Assembly (NCBI GenBank): GCA_015075425.1
Contig: JABTUL010000002.1
Span: forward strand, 248,001 to 312,000
Reading direction: 5' to 3'
Source: Spirochaetales bacterium
GTDB taxonomy: Bacteria > Spirochaetota > Leptospiria > Leptospirales > Leptonemataceae
DNA: 64,000 bases
Both the position numbers and the translations under genes were made by a program. Below are positions 9,365 through 22,008 of this stretch, one piece after another (position 1 is the first letter of the stretch; each line of letters opens with the position of its first letter). The notes beneath the pieces are model-generated. The model saw nothing but the letters and a program-made list of their open reading frames with translations, had not been told where the DNA came from and did no database searches.

Positions 9365-10042
9365 TTAAGGACTTGCGGCCTGCTCCTTTCGTTTTGCCAG
9401 CATTCGTTTCATCACAAAGAAGAGCAAAGCGATAATGATGATGCTGATGATCGCTATGTTGTAGATCCGCAGCCAGTCCAGAATCTGCCGCCAGTTCTCA
9501 CCGAGCATATAACCGCCCCCGAGGAGGATAGTGTTCCAGAGCACCACGCCTGCCTCAAAACTCACAATGAAAATAGCCAGGTTCATGCGCGACAGGCCGG
9601 CAACAATGCTCACAAAGAACCGGATACCGGCCGAAAATCGTGAAAGAGTAACATACAGAACGCCGTGCTTTTTGAAAAGCGTGGTTGCCATGCGTAGAGA
9701 TTTTGCCGAAGAAATCTCCCGTAAGATCTTGCGTAAAAAAAGCGGCCGGCGTGTGCGGCGCGCCAGGATGCGCAAAAGATATAAAAACTCCTTTCCCACA
9801 AAGTACATGATCAGTGCGCCGGCCAGGTTTCCGGCCAGGATCGTAAAGATGAGGACATATCCGGAGATGCTGCCGTGAGCCCACAGGAAGCCGGAGAAAA
9901 CAATCACCGTATCTCCAGGCCAGGGAGGAAAAACATTTTCAATTAATGAACTGAAAAAGAGAAAAATATATACGGTGTAGGCGGGCAGTCCCACCATCTT
10001 CTGGATCAGAAAATCCAGTTCCATATGTTGCCAATCAGACAT
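9365..10042 (-). CDS. DedA-family inner-membrane protein
   Basis: 225 residues with four to five hydrophobic segments. The re-entrant loop motifs of the DedA/SNARE-associated family are present: SSLIENVFPPWPGDT (conserved Glu and the Pro-Gly pair) and SRFSAGIRFFVSIVAGLSRM (conserved Arg and Gly). DedA proteins act in envelope homeostasis, probably as lipid (undecaprenyl phosphate) translocases. Its start overlaps the end of the glycosyltransferase gene by 8 bases, placing it in the same surface-polysaccharide transcription unit, which fits a lipid-carrier role. Confidence 0.9.
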   Translation of the reverse strand: MSDWQHMELDFLIQKMVGLPAYTVYIFLFFSSLIENVFPPWPGDTVIVFSGFLWAHGSISGYVLIFTILAGNLAGALIMYFVGKEFLYLLRILARRTRRPLFLRKILREISSAKSLRMATTLFKKHGVLYVTLSRFSAGIRFFVSIVAGLSRMNLAIFIVSFEAGVVLWNTILLGGGYMLGENWRQILDWLRIYNIAIISIIIIALLFFVMKRMLAKRKEQAASP

Positions 10043-11071
10043 GTTGCAGTATCATGCTCAGGAAGCGGTGTATATTGCCTGGATCTGTATACTCGGACAG
10101 AGCCTGGTTCTGGTCAGCAACAATTTGTTCCCGAAAATCCCGATCCACAATCAAACGGATCGCCATCTCCGCAATCCGTGGATAGTCTTCTCCGTAATAC
10201 AGGACACCGGCCCGCTTTTCTCCATGAGCGGCGGATCTGGCACTGGCCAGCACCGGAATGCCAGCCCCCATAGCCTCAAGGACAGGCACGGCAAAGCCTT
10301 CATGGACGGAAGCGGTCATAAATAAATCGGCCCTCGAATAGGCCTGATTCAGCATCTCCTCGCTTACTTCACCGTGAAACTCTATTGCGCCCTCCAGACC
10401 CAGGCGCGATACAAGCATCTTCAACGGCCGGACATAAGAAGTAAGAAAGGACGGCCCCAGAAGCAACAGTCGGGCCTCCGGAAGAGAGGCTGATATATAA
10501 AACATTATCTTTATTAATTCTTCAACATTTTTATTCGGGAACATTCTGCCCACAAAAATGATGTGCCCCCGCTGCCTGGGAATGCTCCCGTTCGTCAGGG
10601 GCAACCGGAAAGCCACAGGCCGAATAGTGACGGGCGCCACCCCCAGGTTGCGCAATTCCAGGGCAGAAAACTCTGAAGCCGCAAACCATGCTCGAAAGCG
10701 CGAAAGGTAACGTTCCAGATCCTGGCGGGCCTTTCTGAGTTTTCCTGCCAGAAGCAGATCATAGGGCTCCAGAAAATGGGCCGGAGTGATATTATGGTAC
10801 ATCATGACCACGGGAACCGGCCAGTTCAAAATCTCCTCAAGGTGATCGAAATCAATACTGTAATGCAAAAGAATGACATCGCCTCTGCGCGGTTGAAAAA
10901 AAGCCGGATGATCCCGGACATCACCGCTTTCACTGAGTTCATAAAGGGTACGTTGCTCGTTGAAGACAGGATGCTGGCCGGACTCAATATAATCTGTAAC
11001 CAACTGCATGTCCGTTTGAATGGCATCACCGGGGGAGCGTGCCCGGGCCCGTGCGATTTGCACGAGACGCA

Positions 11072-11072
<1 letters not shown>
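10035..11072 (-). CDS. GT4-type glycosyltransferase
   Basis: 345 residues. The C-terminal half has the retaining GT-B pattern: GRMFPNKNVEELI, then SVHEGFAVPVLEAMGAG with the conserved E-x7-E pair that binds the nucleotide sugar. The N-terminal half has no membrane segment. It probably adds a sugar to a surface polysaccharide. Its start overlaps the stop of the upstream methyltransferase-like gene by one base (TAATG), and it lies near the GDP-mannose dehydratase gene, so a GDP-sugar donor is possible but not shown. Confidence 0.85.
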
Positions 11073-13096
<2,024 letters not shown>

Positions 13097-13107
<11 letters not shown>

Positions 13108-13699
13108 CGCGGCGCAAAAGCACTTCACTCTCTCTGGACAGTTCCAGGGTAAAAGCCGCATCAAGCGCTTTGCCCGACATGCGGCGGGCCGTCTTGCGTA
13201 GAATGGAAATCACCCTGTCCGCTTCTTCCGTGCGAGAAAAATCTTCCAGGTAGTGCTTGAGAAAAACCAGACAGGCAACGTCTTCCAGGGTCTGACCTTC
13301 GCCTTCACGGATATTCTCCTTTCTTACCAGTGCTGCTGCTTGACTGATAAAATCATCACTGAGTCCGGTTGAACGCAGCAACTTTTCTAGAACGCTCGCC
13401 TGATACTTAAGCAGGTAGGATCTCCAGGATAGATATCCTGCCCGACCATCAGGAAATTGCTTGCGGGGGATATCGAAACGTCGTAAATGCTGGGCGCGGA
13501 CGGCCGTCTGCAGCACAGGTGAGGATCCCGGATACAATTCCTCCAGGCATGCAGTCATGCGCTGACCGTAGAGCAGCGCAGCCGGCTGCCCGGACAATCC
13601 ATCTTTATCGGGATCCTGGCTGTTTTCCTGATCGATGCGCTGGTAGATCCGCTCTAAATCGAGTCCGGACCCTTGCTCTTGCGGAACTTCTTGTACCAA
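13097..13699 (-). CDS. DUF4202 protein
   Basis: About 200 residues. The order LERIYQRIDQEN.. , LLYGQRMTACLEELYPGSSP, RAQHLRRFDIPRKQFPDGRAGYLSWR, LEDVACLVFLKHYLEDF and LRKTARRMS matches the conserved blocks of DUF4202 throughout, so the family call is firm although the function is unknown. The His/Arg/Asp-rich block suggests an enzyme. The family match begins close to the N-terminus, so the start must be near 13699, where a TTG codon is available; this start overlaps rplQ by 46 bases. It is the last gene of the ribosomal supercluster. Confidence 0.8.
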
Positions 13700-14202
13700 G
13701 GAACTTTCTCGTCCTTTTTACGGACAGGCGTGGCCTCTTCTTTTTTTGCAGTGGTTGACTTCCCGGAGGGTCGAGCCTTGCGCGCTTCCTTTTTGGCCGG
13801 TTCGCGCCGGGCCGGTTCTTTGCGCTCCACCAGCTCCACAACCGACATTTCCGACGCGTCCGAAGCTCTTGGCGGCAGGTGGATTAAACGAATGTATCCG
13901 CCGTTCCGTTCCTTGAAACGCCCGGCTATATCATTGAATAATTTTACGACTATATCCTCATTCTTTATGCTGCGCAGCACTTCCCGTTTGTGATGAAGCA
14001 CCTGTTCTGGTTTGATACCGTCATTCAGACTGTGACGGGCACGGGTGATCAATTTCTCTGCATATGAGCGCAGCGCCTTGCCCTTTGCCCGGGTAGTGAC
14101 AATACGCTCATGCTCGAACAGGCTCGTTGCCATATTCGCAAGCATAGCCTTGCGGTGCGCGGAGCGCCGATTCAGCTGGGCAACTTTGTTTCCTTTGCGC
14201 AT
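13654..14202 (-). CDS. rplQ: Ribosomal protein L17 (bL17) with long basic C-terminal tail
   Basis: 182 residues against about 125 in most bacteria. Residues 1-118 are ordinary bL17 (MRKGNKVAQLNRRSAHRKAM ... TRAKGKALRSYAEKLIT), which sits near the peptide exit tunnel. The remaining 60 or so residues are a Lys/Glu/Arg/Pro-rich tail, likely disordered. The ATG at 14202 is chosen because family proteins start MRxxNK; the GGGATTGAG upstream is a weak ribosome site. It lies 4 bases after rpoA. Confidence 0.95.
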   Translation of the reverse strand: MRKGNKVAQLNRRSAHRKAMLANMATSLFEHERIVTTRAKGKALRSYAEKLITRARHSLNDGIKPEQVLHHKREVLRSIKNEDIVVKLFNDIAGRFKERNGGYIRLIHLPPRASDASEMSVVELVERKEPARREPAKKEARKARPSGKSTTAKKEEATPVRKKDEKVPWYKKFRKSKGPDSI

Positions 14203-14206
14203 CGTC

Positions 14207-15199
14207 TCAATCCCTTGGCGCGAAAAAATCGCGCATCCCGAATTCCAGCCCCAGACCACCAAGCCTGGACTTAATCTCTTTCAAGCATACATCCGAATAA
14301 TGTCTGGATTTCTTCAATTCTTCTTCGCTGCGTTTCACAAGCTCTGCCACTGTTTCAATTTCCAGACTTTTAAGCAGGCTGAGCGAACGCACGGAAAGTT
14401 CCAGATCTTCGTCATGCTTTTCGAGGTTGGTACGGAGATTTTCTTCAATCTCACTGACCTCATCCTCGCCATCGTCCACTTCTTCTTCAAAATTGATAAA
14501 AACAGTAAGATGCTCTTTCAAAATCTTAGCCGCCTGCGCCAGAGCATCCTCGGGAGCAATGGAGCCATCCGTCCAGATCTCCATAACCAGTTTCTCGTAG
14601 TCGGTCCGCTGCCCGACCCTTGTCTCGAGAACTTCGTAGTTCACCCTCTGCACGGGCGAAAACAGGGCATCCACCGGAATGGTTCCGATCTCATCAATCT
14701 GCTTCTTAAGTACTTCGGCGGGTACATAGCCGCGGCCTTTCTCGAACTGCAGGTCCATCACCAGATTGGCATCCTCATTGAGGGTGGCCAGCACCAGATC
14801 GGGATTCAAAATTTGCAGCGAGGAATCCACAGCCAGGTCGCCGGCCCGCAGCACTCCTGCACCTTTCTTCTCAATGTGAATGATTTTAGGTTCGTCGCGA
14901 TTTTCCGTTTCCAGTGATACCCGAACCTGCTTTAAGTTCAGGATGAGACGGGAAACATCCTCAACGATTCCTTCGATGGTAGAAAACTCATGCGGCACAC
15001 CTTCTATCTTCAAAGCTGTAATGGCCGCCCCCTCAATCGAAGACATGAGGGCCCGACGCAGCGAATTTCCGACCGTAACGCCAAACCCCCTTTCAAAGGG
15101 CTCCGCAACGAAGCGACCGTAACCCGGTACACTAACGTCATGCGAGAATTCGATTTGCTTGGGCCGCTTAAAACCCCTTAACAATTGCTTCGTTGCCAA
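14207..15199 (-). CDS. rpoA: RNA polymerase alpha subunit
   Basis: 330 residues, normal length. The N-terminal dimerisation domain shows [14 protein letters not shown], and the C-terminal DNA-binding domain (about 250-325) shows [20 protein letters not shown] and [13 protein letters not shown]. Translation appears to start at TTG ([13 protein letters not shown]), preceded by GGGGTCT; there is no nearby in-frame ATG before the conserved region. It follows rpsK directly with only 15 bases between; the S4 gene that normally separates them is missing. Confidence 0.96.
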   Translation of the reverse strand: MATKQLLRGFKRPKQIEFSHDVSVPGYGRFVAEPFERGFGVTVGNSLRRALMSSIEGAAITALKIEGVPHEFSTIEGIVEDVSRLILNLKQVRVSLETENRDEPKIIHIEKKGAGVLRAGDLAVDSSLQILNPDLVLATLNEDANLVMDLQFEKGRGYVPAEVLKKQIDEIGTIPVDALFSPVQRVNYEVLETRVGQRTDYEKLVMEIWTDGSIAPEDALAQAAKILKEHLTVFINFEEEVDDGEDEVSEIEENLRTNLEKHDEDLELSVRSLSLLKSLEIETVAELVKRSEEELKKSRHYSDVCLKEIKSRLGGLGLEFGMRDFFAPRD

Positions 15200-15214
15200 T
15201 TTTAGACCCCTTGC

Positions 15215-15601
15215 CTATACTCTTCTTTTCTTGCGTGGCCTGCAACCGTTATGCGGCAGCGGCGTTACATCCTTAATGGAGCGAACATGCAATCCATTCA
15301 CAGTGAGCGCCCGAATAGCCGATTCCCGACCAATGCCCGGGCCTTTAACAAAAACATCTACTTCGCGCATGCCCATTTCCTGCGCTTTGTCGGCCGCATC
15401 CCGGGCAGCCATTTGCGCCGCATAAGGCGTACTTTTACGTGATCCCTTGAAATTCATATGCCCGGAGCTGGACCACGATACTACATTGCCGTCCAGATCC
15501 GTAAACGTAACAATGGTATTGTTGAAGGTAGCGCGAATCACAACGCGCCCGCGGGGAACTGTCCTTTTTTCTTTTTTGGATTTCGCCTTCTGCTGTGCCA
15601 T
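15215..15601 (-). CDS. rpsK: Ribosomal protein S11 (uS11)
   Basis: 128 residues, normal. Conserved blocks: [45 protein letters not shown] and the basic C-terminus [13 protein letters not shown]. It forms part of the 30S platform next to the mRNA exit. It lies 12 bases after rpsM. Confidence 0.97.
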   Translation of the reverse strand: MAQQKAKSKKEKRTVPRGRVVIRATFNNTIVTFTDLDGNVVSWSSSGHMNFKGSRKSTPYAAQMAARDAADKAQEMGMREVDVFVKGPGIGRESAIRALTVNGLHVRSIKDVTPLPHNGCRPRKKRRV

Positions 15602-15613
15602 TTTTATAACCTG

Positions 15614-15997
15614 TTAACCTTTGGAGGGCGCTTTCTTTCGCCCTGCCACGGTCTTGCGCACCCCTTTTCGCGTGCGGGCATTGGTCTTGGTTCTCTGGCC
15701 GCGCACGGGCAGGCCAGAGCGATGCCGCAGACCGCGAAAGCAGCCGACATCCATCAGTCGCTTGACATTTAAGTTAAGCTCAGTACGCAGGTCACCTTCT
15801 ACGCGATAATGCTCACCAATCACACGCTTGATTTCATTGACCTGCTGATCGGTCAAGTCACGAACCCGCAAATTCATATCCACACCGGCCAGACCAAGAA
15901 TGCGCCGGGAAGCAGGCCGCCCGATTCCATAGATATAGGTCAAACCTACCTCTGCACGCTTTTCGCGTGGTAAATCAACGCCAGCAATACGAGCCAT
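15614..15997 (-). CDS. rpsM: Ribosomal protein S13 (uS13)
   Basis: 127 residues from [14 protein letters not shown]. The GRPASRRIL and [22 protein letters not shown] blocks are diagnostic. S13 sits in the 30S head and contacts the P-site tRNA. The start codon overlaps the rpmJ stop by one base (TAATG) and AAGGATA precedes it, so the longer frame back to 16033 is rejected. Confidence 0.97.
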   Translation of the reverse strand: MARIAGVDLPREKRAEVGLTYIYGIGRPASRRILGLAGVDMNLRVRDLTDQQVNEIKRVIGEHYRVEGDLRTELNLNVKRLMDVGCFRGLRHRSGLPVRGQRTKTNARTRKGVRKTVAGRKKAPSKG

Positions 15998-16110
15998 TAT
16001 CCTTGCCTCTGTTTGTGCCGGGGATTGGTGCAAATGATCCGCAAGACACCCTTGCGCTTGATGGTTTTACAACTGCTGCACATTTTTTTTACCGAAACTC
16101 TTACTTTCAT
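15997..16110 (-). CDS. rpmJ: Ribosomal protein L36 (bL36), zinc-binding form
   Basis: 37 residues, found by reading the gap between rpsM and infA. It begins [20 protein letters not shown] and ends PRHKQRQG. The Cys-x2-Cys, a third Cys and a His make the zinc ribbon of the C+ form of bL36. It abuts the infA stop and overlaps rpsM by one base. Confidence 0.96.
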   Translation of the reverse strand: MKVRVSVKKMCSSCKTIKRKGVLRIICTNPRHKQRQG

Positions 16111-16329
16111 TTATTTTTTCCTGAAGGTGATCCGGCCACGGGTCAAATCATAAGGCGATAGCTCAACCACCACTTTGTCACCTGGAAGAATTCTTATGTA
16201 ATGCATCCTCATTTTACCGCTTATATGAGCCAGTACCTTATGCCCGTTGTCCAGCTCAACGCGGAACATTGCATTGGGCAGGGGCTCAATCACCGTGCCT
16301 TCTACTTCTATTGCTTCTTCTTTTGCCAC
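16111..16329 (-). CDS. infA: Translation initiation factor IF-1
   Basis: 72 residues, normal. OB-fold pattern [35 protein letters not shown] with the KMR motif and the final GRITFRKK. It binds the 30S A site during initiation. The first codon is GTG. The stop abuts the rpmJ start. Confidence 0.96.
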   Translation of the reverse strand: MAKEEAIEVEGTVIEPLPNAMFRVELDNGHKVLAHISGKMRMHYIRILPGDKVVVELSPYDLTRGRITFRKK

Positions 16330-16375
16330 TTGAAAGCCAGCCGCCAGAATTTTTTACCCTGCCTTTCCCGTCACC

Positions 16376-16942
16376 TTATAAACGATTGATGACAGCCAGA
16401 ATCCGGTCGGTAATTTCCGCCATGCTCCCCGTACCCACAACAGGCTTGAGTATCCCGGCTTTTGCGTAATACCCGATCAACGGTTCCGTTTGCTCTTTGT
16501 AGGTTTGCAGCCGTTTTTTAATGACCGGCTCTGTATCATCGCTGCGACCCTCTTTTCTGGCGCGATCCAGCAGGCGTTCTACCAGCTCGCCCTCATCCAC
16601 TTCAATGTTAATGGCGCACTGGAGCTTGTGGCCCATGCGTAACACCATTTCATCCAGTGCGCGGGCCTGTTCCAGAGTGCGCGGAAAACCATCCAGAATG
16701 TAGCCAGGAGCGGCATCGCTCTCTTTAAGCCTGTCTTCGATAATGCCGATCACGACGGCATCAGGGACCAGACCGCCGGACTCCATGAATTCGCGCGCCT
16801 TCATACCCATCGGTGTGCCGGCGGCCACCGCCTGACGCAGGATCTCTCCTGTGGATATCTGCGGAACCCCTTTCTGTGCAGCGATCAATTTGGCCTGTGT
16901 CCCTTTTCCGGCCCCCGGAGGCCCCATGAATATCAATCGCAT
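16376..16942 (-). CDS. adk: Adenylate kinase, short form
   Basis: 188 residues. P-loop GPPGAGKGT, AMP-binding STGEILR and DGFPRTLEQA are all present. The LID region is short and lacks the four-Cys zinc site found in long bacterial enzymes. It converts ATP plus AMP to two ADP. It lies one base after secY, the usual place in the spc operon. Confidence 0.96.
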   Translation of the reverse strand: MRLIFMGPPGAGKGTQAKLIAAQKGVPQISTGEILRQAVAAGTPMGMKAREFMESGGLVPDAVVIGIIEDRLKESDAAPGYILDGFPRTLEQARALDEMVLRMGHKLQCAINIEVDEGELVERLLDRARKEGRSDDTEPVIKKRLQTYKEQTEPLIGYYAKAGILKPVVGTGSMAEITDRILAVINRL

Positions 16943-16943
16943 A

Positions 16944-18302
16944 TCATGACCTGCCTTTAATTCGCCCTTTCTTCATGAAGCCGTCATAATTTCGCATCAA
17001 CAGCTGCGACTCTACCTGCTTGAGCGTATCCAGGGCAACGCCTACAATAATCAAAAGCGAGGTTCCACCAAACGTATAGGCCAGGCCCTGTATATTCTGA
17101 TTGGCTTTCAGCCCCATCGCATTAATGATAAAGTAGGGGGCAAGAGCCAGGCCGGACAGGAAGATAGCGCCGGGCAGGGTGATCCGATTGAGGGTATTTT
17201 CAATATATTCTTTGGTATGCGATCCCGGCCGAATTCCCGGAATGAATCCACCGTATTTTTTCAGATTCTCGGCAAGGTCCTGGGGGTTGATCTGGATCGC
17301 TGTATAAAAATACGAGAAGAAAATGATGAGTAGAGTATAGATTACGTAATAGGGAATCTGTTTGTAGAACTGCGGAGCAAAAGGATTGAGCCATTCCTGC
17401 AGAATGCGCCAGCCTGGCCAGGCCTGCGCCGTATCACCCATCATGCCAGCAACCGTCTGCGGGAGTAGCAGCAGGGAAGAAGCAAAGATGATCGGCATGA
17501 CGCTTGCGGAATTAAGCTTGAAGGGAATGCTCTGGCTGCGCGCCTGAACCATGCGGTTGCCCTGCATCTTTTTGCCATATTGCAGAGGAACCTTTCGTAC
17601 ACCCTGAGTCAACATCACGGAGGCAGCGATGAGTAGCAAAAACATGATCCAGAGTACAATGATATCAAACGTATCTACATCCCTGTCCCGCGCCATCTGC
17701 CAGAGCATCCCCGGCAACTGAGCGATGATTCCGGCAAAAATGATCAAAGAGACACCGTTACCAATACCACGTTCCGTAATCTGCTCTCCCATCCACATAA
17801 GCAAAATTGTCCCGGTTGTAATGGCAAATATACCGATAACATAAAACCATTCGATGGACACGGCATTGGAGATGAGCGGTTGATTGAGCCGATTTTTTTG
17901 TTCAGCAGCCCATACCAGAATGAACACCGATTGAACAGCACACAGAACGATCGTTCCGTAACGGGTATACTGATTGATTTTGCGACGACCCTCCTCTCCT
18001 TCCCTCTGCAGCCGGGCCAGAGGAGGAGCAACAACAGTCAGTAAGTTCATAATAATCGAGGCGGAAATGTAGGGCATGATACCCAGCGAGAAAATGGAGA
18101 GCTTAAACAGGGCACCCCCGCTGAACACGTTTACCACATCCAGAAAGCTCTGCCCCGGCGGCCGCGAATGTGCAACGGCAACCGGATTGACTCCCGGAAT
18201 GGTGATAAAGGACCCCAGACGGTAAATCACAAGGAGGCCGATCGTAAAGAGGACTTTGCGGCGCAAATCTGGAATGGTAAAAATGGTCAACAGAGTAGAC
18301 AT
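16944..18302 (-). CDS. secY: Protein translocase subunit SecY
   Basis: 452 residues with ten hydrophobic segments. Conserved features: [19 protein letters not shown] (TM2 plug region), [17 protein letters not shown] and the cytoplasmic loop [10 protein letters not shown]. It forms the membrane channel with SecE (encoded at the far end of this cluster) and SecG. Its ATG overlaps the rplO stop (TGATG). Confidence 0.97.
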   Translation of the reverse strand: MSTLLTIFTIPDLRRKVLFTIGLLVIYRLGSFITIPGVNPVAVAHSRPPGQSFLDVVNVFSGGALFKLSIFSLGIMPYISASIIMNLLTVVAPPLARLQREGEEGRRKINQYTRYGTIVLCAVQSVFILVWAAEQKNRLNQPLISNAVSIEWFYVIGIFAITTGTILLMWMGEQITERGIGNGVSLIIFAGIIAQLPGMLWQMARDRDVDTFDIIVLWIMFLLLIAASVMLTQGVRKVPLQYGKKMQGNRMVQARSQSIPFKLNSASVMPIIFASSLLLLPQTVAGMMGDTAQAWPGWRILQEWLNPFAPQFYKQIPYYVIYTLLIIFFSYFYTAIQINPQDLAENLKKYGGFIPGIRPGSHTKEYIENTLNRITLPGAIFLSGLALAPYFIINAMGLKANQNIQGLAYTFGGTSLLIIVGVALDTLKQVESQLLMRNYDGFMKKGRIKGRS

Positions 18303-18853
18303 CAGCGAGCTGCCCCGGCCGTTTTCAGAATCGATTTCAAATCACGGACCTCGCAGGTCCCGCCGGCCGCCTCAATACCACCGCGTGCAGAAGCGGAAAA
18401 GCGGTCAGCCAGAACCTTAAACCCTTTCTTGACCTGACCGCTGCCTAAAATCTTGATCGGAGCCAGTACGTCACGGATGAGCCCGGCCTTCTTCAAGGAT
18501 TCCGGCTGAATGGACTCTGACCCCACCCGTTCCAGATCCTCCAGATTCACAATCTGATACATGATTTTGTTCCGACTGGTGAAACCGCGCTTGGGAACAC
18601 GAAGCCGGAGGGGCATCTGCCCACCCTCAAAACCTGGCTTTCGCGAATAGCCGGACCGGGACTGTTGACCTTTGGTACCGCGACCGCTGGTCTTTCCGTG
18701 ACCTGAAGGCCGCCCCCGGCCTACTCTTTTGCGCTTCTTGCGACTGCCGGGAGCGATGCTGAGAGCCGTAAAAGCACTTGTCCGCTGCACTTTCTTTTTG
18801 CTGCGGGCCGGAGAGAGAGATGCATAGCTGAGTTTTTCTTTCTTTTCTTTCAC
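18302..18853 (-). CDS. rplO: Ribosomal protein L15 (uL15) with N-terminal extension
   Basis: 183 residues against about 145 usually. The normal sequence begins near residue 32 ([32 protein letters not shown] in the glycine-arginine-rich part) and continues with GFEGGQMPL. The extra N-terminal 30 residues are Lys/Ser-rich. The start overlaps the rpmD stop (ATGA), which supports the longer start. Confidence 0.95.
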   Translation of the reverse strand: MKEKKEKLSYASLSPARSKKKVQRTSAFTALSIAPGSRKKRKRVGRGRPSGHGKTSGRGTKGQQSRSGYSRKPGFEGGQMPLRLRVPKRGFTSRNKIMYQIVNLEDLERVGSESIQPESLKKAGLIRDVLAPIKILGSGQVKKGFKVLADRFSASARGGIEAAGGTCEVRDLKSILKTAGAAR

Positions 18854-19032
18854 TTCAATTCCTCGACATGCAGGAGATAGTCGACGCTTTTTATCATCCC
18901 GGCCAGCGCTGGATTCAAAGTAACCTCACGACTGCGCCCGATTTTGCGAAGACCCAGTGCATGCAACGTCTTCCGGTGAGTCGGATTCTTTCCCACCAGA
19001 CTTTGCTTGAGTGTAATCCGGGCCTTTTTCAT
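18850..19032 (-). CDS. rpmD: Ribosomal protein L30 (uL30)
   Basis: 60 residues, normal. [28 protein letters not shown] is split by family-typical conservation of the HRKTLxALGLRKI block. The start overlaps the rpsE stop by 4 bases. Confidence 0.95.
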   Translation of the reverse strand: MKKARITLKQSLVGKNPTHRKTLHALGLRKIGRSREVTLNPALAGMIKSVDYLLHVEELK

Positions 19033-19538
19033 ACTTCGCCCCCGAACAATTGCTGCAAACTGATTCCGCGCTTGCGCGCCGATGCAATCGGGCTTTCCAG
19101 CTGCTCCAGCGCCATGAGCGTGGCCCGCACCACATTGAGCGGATTCTTGGAACCGACAACCTTGGAAAGGATATCATGAACTCCGGCAAGTTCAACTACG
19201 GCCCGCACGGCTTCTCCGGCAATGATTCCCGTTCCCGGCGTTGCCGGAAGCAGAACCACGCGAGTCGCTTTGTACTGTCCCCTGACCTCATGCGGTATGG
19301 TCCCGTGACGATTCACGGTCACCGTCCTCAATTTCTTATAGGCCGCCTCAATTGCTTTGCGGATTGCATCAGGAACTTCATTAGCCTTACCCAGACCAAT
19401 ACCGATACGTCCACTGCCATTGCCCACAACAGCCAGCGCATTAAAGGAGAAACGTCGTCCCCCCTTCACTACAAGGGAAACGCGGCTAATCTTTACGATT
19501 TTTTCTACAAATTCTTTTTCTGCTTCTGCAACCTGCAT
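19029..19538 (-). CDS. rpsE: Ribosomal protein S5 (uS5)
   Basis: 169 residues. [30 protein letters not shown] and [40 protein letters not shown] patterns identify it. S5 is in the 30S body and affects decoding accuracy. Start overlaps the rplR stop by one base. Confidence 0.97.
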   Translation of the reverse strand: MQVAEAEKEFVEKIVKISRVSLVVKGGRRFSFNALAVVGNGSGRIGIGLGKANEVPDAIRKAIEAAYKKLRTVTVNRHGTIPHEVRGQYKATRVVLLPATPGTGIIAGEAVRAVVELAGVHDILSKVVGSKNPLNVVRATLMALEQLESPIASARKRGISLQQLFGGEV

Positions 19539-19903
19539 CAGAATACCAGTCCTTTTTCGCGGGCTTTTTCCGCAAAAGCTGCTATGCAGCCATGATAGAG
19601 TCGGCCACGACGGTCGAGCACCACTTCTTTAATGCCCTTCTTGATGGCCCGCTCTGCAATGACTTCACCCATTTTTATCGCCGCTTCCTTATTTTTAAGC
19701 GGCCCGCTATAACCTTTCTCAGCTGTCGAAGCCTGGGCTATGGTTTTTTGCTCCAGATCATTGATCACTTGAATGAAAATGTGTCTGTTGCTGCGATTGA
19801 TCACCAGCCGGGGCCGCATGGGTTTGCGGATCGGCGACAACGAGCCCCGCACCCGCTTGATTCTTTTATCCAGACTATTTCTTTTTTTTGCTAATCTATC
19901 CAT
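19538..19903 (-). CDS. rplR: Ribosomal protein L18 (uL18)
   Basis: 121 residues. [20 protein letters not shown] and [23 protein letters not shown] are characteristic. L18 binds 5S rRNA. It lies 18 bases after rplF. Confidence 0.96.
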   Translation of the reverse strand: MDRLAKKRNSLDKRIKRVRGSLSPIRKPMRPRLVINRSNRHIFIQVINDLEQKTIAQASTAEKGYSGPLKNKEAAIKMGEVIAERAIKKGIKEVVLDRRGRLYHGCIAAFAEKAREKGLVF

Positions 19904-19921
19904 ACTATTGCACTTGCCGGC

Positions 19922-20470
19922 TTACTTCTTGCCGCCCTTACCTGTTTTTCCTGCTTTGCGACGGATACGCTCATTGGCATACTTGACGCCTTTACCCTTA
20001 TAAGGTTCAGGCGGTCGCAGGGAACGCATTTCTGCCGCCACCTGACCAACCTTCTGCTTGTCGATTCCGGTCACCTCCAGACGAATCTGGTCTGTAACAT
20101 CCACCTTGATCCCTTCCGGGATGTCATAGGGAACGTCGTGGGAATAACCCAGGGAAAACACCACCTGCGAACCCTGCGAACGTGCGCGATAACCCACGCC
20201 CACCAGTTCCAGATTTTTTTTCCAGCCCGTGCTGACACCGGTGACATGATTGTTCAAAATCGCCCGGGCCATGCCGTGCAATCGCTTCATGTCGCCAGAA
20301 TCATCGCGTCGCTTCAGGACTGCCTGGTTGCCCTCAACCGAAAGGGAAATTCCTGGAGGCAGAGGCGAACTGAGAGCTCCCTTTGGGCCCTTCACTTTCA
20401 CTTCACTGCCCGCCGCTTCAAGCGTCACACCACCCGGCAACGTTATCGGAGCTTTACCAACTCGTGACAT
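19922..20470 (-). CDS. rplF: Ribosomal protein L6 (uL6)
   Basis: 182 residues from MSRVGKAPITLPGGV, the family start; a frame extending to 20518 would overlap rpsH. The C-terminal signature RSLRPPEPYKGKGVKYANE is complete. L6 sits near the factor-binding site of the 50S subunit. Confidence 0.97.
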   Translation of the reverse strand: MSRVGKAPITLPGGVTLEAAGSEVKVKGPKGALSSPLPPGISLSVEGNQAVLKRRDDSGDMKRLHGMARAILNNHVTGVSTGWKKNLELVGVGYRARSQGSQVVFSLGYSHDVPYDIPEGIKVDVTDQIRLEVTGIDKQKVGQVAAEMRSLRPPEPYKGKGVKYANERIRRKAGKTGKGGKK

Positions 20471-20483
20471 ACTTTCCTTCCCC

Positions 20484-20879
20484 TTACCAGACCCGGCAGA
20501 GCAACTCGCCCCCCACATTCAGTTTCCGCGCCCGGCGGCCGGTCATGACCCCGTGCGATGTCGAAACAATGGCCAGGCCCATGTTGTTGCGCACAGGGCG
20601 CAGTTCCTCAACCTTAATATAGTTACGCCGACCTGGAGTAGAAACCCGCTCCACCTGCCGGATAACCGGCTGTTTGTCGTGATACTTCAACTGCACTTCA
20701 ATGCTCTTCTTCTGTCCCTGAGCATTGACAGTGTATTCCTCAATAAATCCTTCCGTCTTCAAGATACGCAGGATAGCTTCTTTCATACGAGAGCCGGGAA
20801 AACTTACCCGCGAATGACCGGCTCTGGAAGCGTTGCGAATCCGGGTCAGCATATCGGCTATGGGATCAGACATACTCAT
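20484..20879 (-). CDS. rpsH: Ribosomal protein S8 (uS8)
   Basis: 131 residues. MSDPIADMLTRIRNAS at the start and STSHGVMTGRRARKLNVGGELLCRVW at the end are typical. AGGGAG lies ten bases before the ATG at 20879; a second ATG at 20873 is possible. Confidence 0.96.
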   Translation of the reverse strand: MSMSDPIADMLTRIRNASRAGHSRVSFPGSRMKEAILRILKTEGFIEEYTVNAQGQKKSIEVQLKYHDKQPVIRQVERVSTPGRRNYIKVEELRPVRNNMGLAIVSTSHGVMTGRRARKLNVGGELLCRVW

Positions 20880-20907
20880 ATTTTATGATCTCCCTTTACA
20901 GTGGTTC

Positions 20908-21102
20908 CTACCATGACGACTTTCGTACCCCCGGGATGTGCCCGTTTCCCGCATGTTTTCTAAAGCAAATCCTGCACATGGCAAATCTGCGCATAAACGC
21001 ACGCGGCCTGCCGCACAGCGGACAACGATTGTACCGTCGCACCTTAAATCGGGGCTTCTCATTGACCCGCTTGTGCTTTGCTATTAAACTTTTCTTGGCC
21101 AT
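20908..21102 (-). CDS. rpsZ: Ribosomal protein S14 (uS14), zinc-binding type Z
   Basis: 64 residues, the short zinc form. [22 protein letters not shown] supplies the Cys-x2-Cys ... Cys-x2-Cys zinc site. It belongs to the 30S head. The last residues IPGVRKSSW are the usual end. Confidence 0.96.
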   Translation of the reverse strand: MAKKSLIAKHKRVNEKPRFKVRRYNRCPLCGRPRAFMRRFAMCRICFRKHAGNGHIPGVRKSSW

Positions 21103-21115
21103 TCTTTACTATCCA

Positions 21116-21658
21116 TTAATTCAGTTTATAAGGCATGCCGATCAGACTCAGGAGGGCAAGCCCCTCCTCATCGGTTTTTGCCGTAGTGCTGATCGTAATA
21201 TTAAGTCCGTGATAGGAATCGACTTTATCCACATCGATTTCCGGAAACACAATCTGCTCTTTCAAGCTCATGTTGTAGTTCCCGCGGCCATCGAACGCCC
21301 TGGCATTGAGTCCGCGAAAATCCCGCACACGGGGTAAATCCACATGAATCAGCCGCTCAAGAAATTCATACATTCGCAAATTGCGCAAAGTCACTCGAGC
21401 GCCAAGGATCATATTCTCACGAATCTTAAACCCGGCAATGGATTTACGGGCCAGCGTTTTTACCGGCCTTTGCCCGGTGATCAGAGCAAGCTCTTCCATA
21501 GTCGCTTCCAGAGCCCTGGGATTCGAATGAGCATCCTTCATCCCTACATTCAAAACAACCTTTTCCACACGCGGTGCTTGCATGGTGCTTTTGTACTGAA
21601 ACTTTTTAATCAGTTCTGGAACAATTTCTTTATAATATTTCTGTTTCAGCGCGGACAT
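21116..21658 (-). CDS. rplE: Ribosomal protein L5 (uL5)
   Basis: 180 residues from the ATG at 21658, preceded by GAGG at good spacing. A GTG at 21670 is in frame but inside rplX. The [11 protein letters not shown] and MRGRNM-like [25 protein letters not shown] blocks identify it. L5 binds 5S rRNA and P-site tRNA. Confidence 0.96.
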   Translation of the reverse strand: MSALKQKYYKEIVPELIKKFQYKSTMQAPRVEKVVLNVGMKDAHSNPRALEATMEELALITGQRPVKTLARKSIAGFKIRENMILGARVTLRNLRMYEFLERLIHVDLPRVRDFRGLNARAFDGRGNYNMSLKEQIVFPEIDVDKVDSYHGLNITISTTAKTDEEGLALLSLIGMPYKLN

Positions 21659-21659
21659 T

Positions 21660-21998
21660 TTATACCTCACGATTCCCCGGGCGCGTCACCCGGACCTTCT
21701 TGCCGTCCTTTTCCTGGACGCCCAGACGAACCCCCCTTTTGGTCTTCGCATCGAAAAACATAACATTACTCAAATGTAGAGGCATCTCTATTTCGATTAC
21801 CCCACCCTGCGGATTCTCCTGCGATGGCCTCTGAAACCGCTTCCGTTTATTCACATTCTGCACCACCACCCGATTCTTCTTGCGATCGATGGTCATGATT
21901 TTGCCGCGCTTACCTTTCTGCGCTCCAGCCACTACAATGGCTTCGTCTCCATTTCGCAGGAGCTTGTTACTGTTGGGATCTGCGTTCTGATTCTTCAC
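21660..21998 (-). CDS. rplX: Ribosomal protein L24 (uL24)
   Basis: 112 residues. KOW motif [19 protein letters not shown], then [32 protein letters not shown]24 starts 50S assembly. It lies 10 bases after rplN and ends one base before the rplE ATG. Confidence 0.96.
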   Translation of the reverse strand: MKNQNADPNSNKLLRNGDEAIVVAGAQKGKRGKIMTIDRKKNRVVVQNVNKRKRFQRPSQENPQGGVIEIEMPLHLSNVMFFDAKTKRGVRLGVQEKDGKKVRVTRPGNREV

Positions 21999-22008
21999 AG
22001 GATTATCC

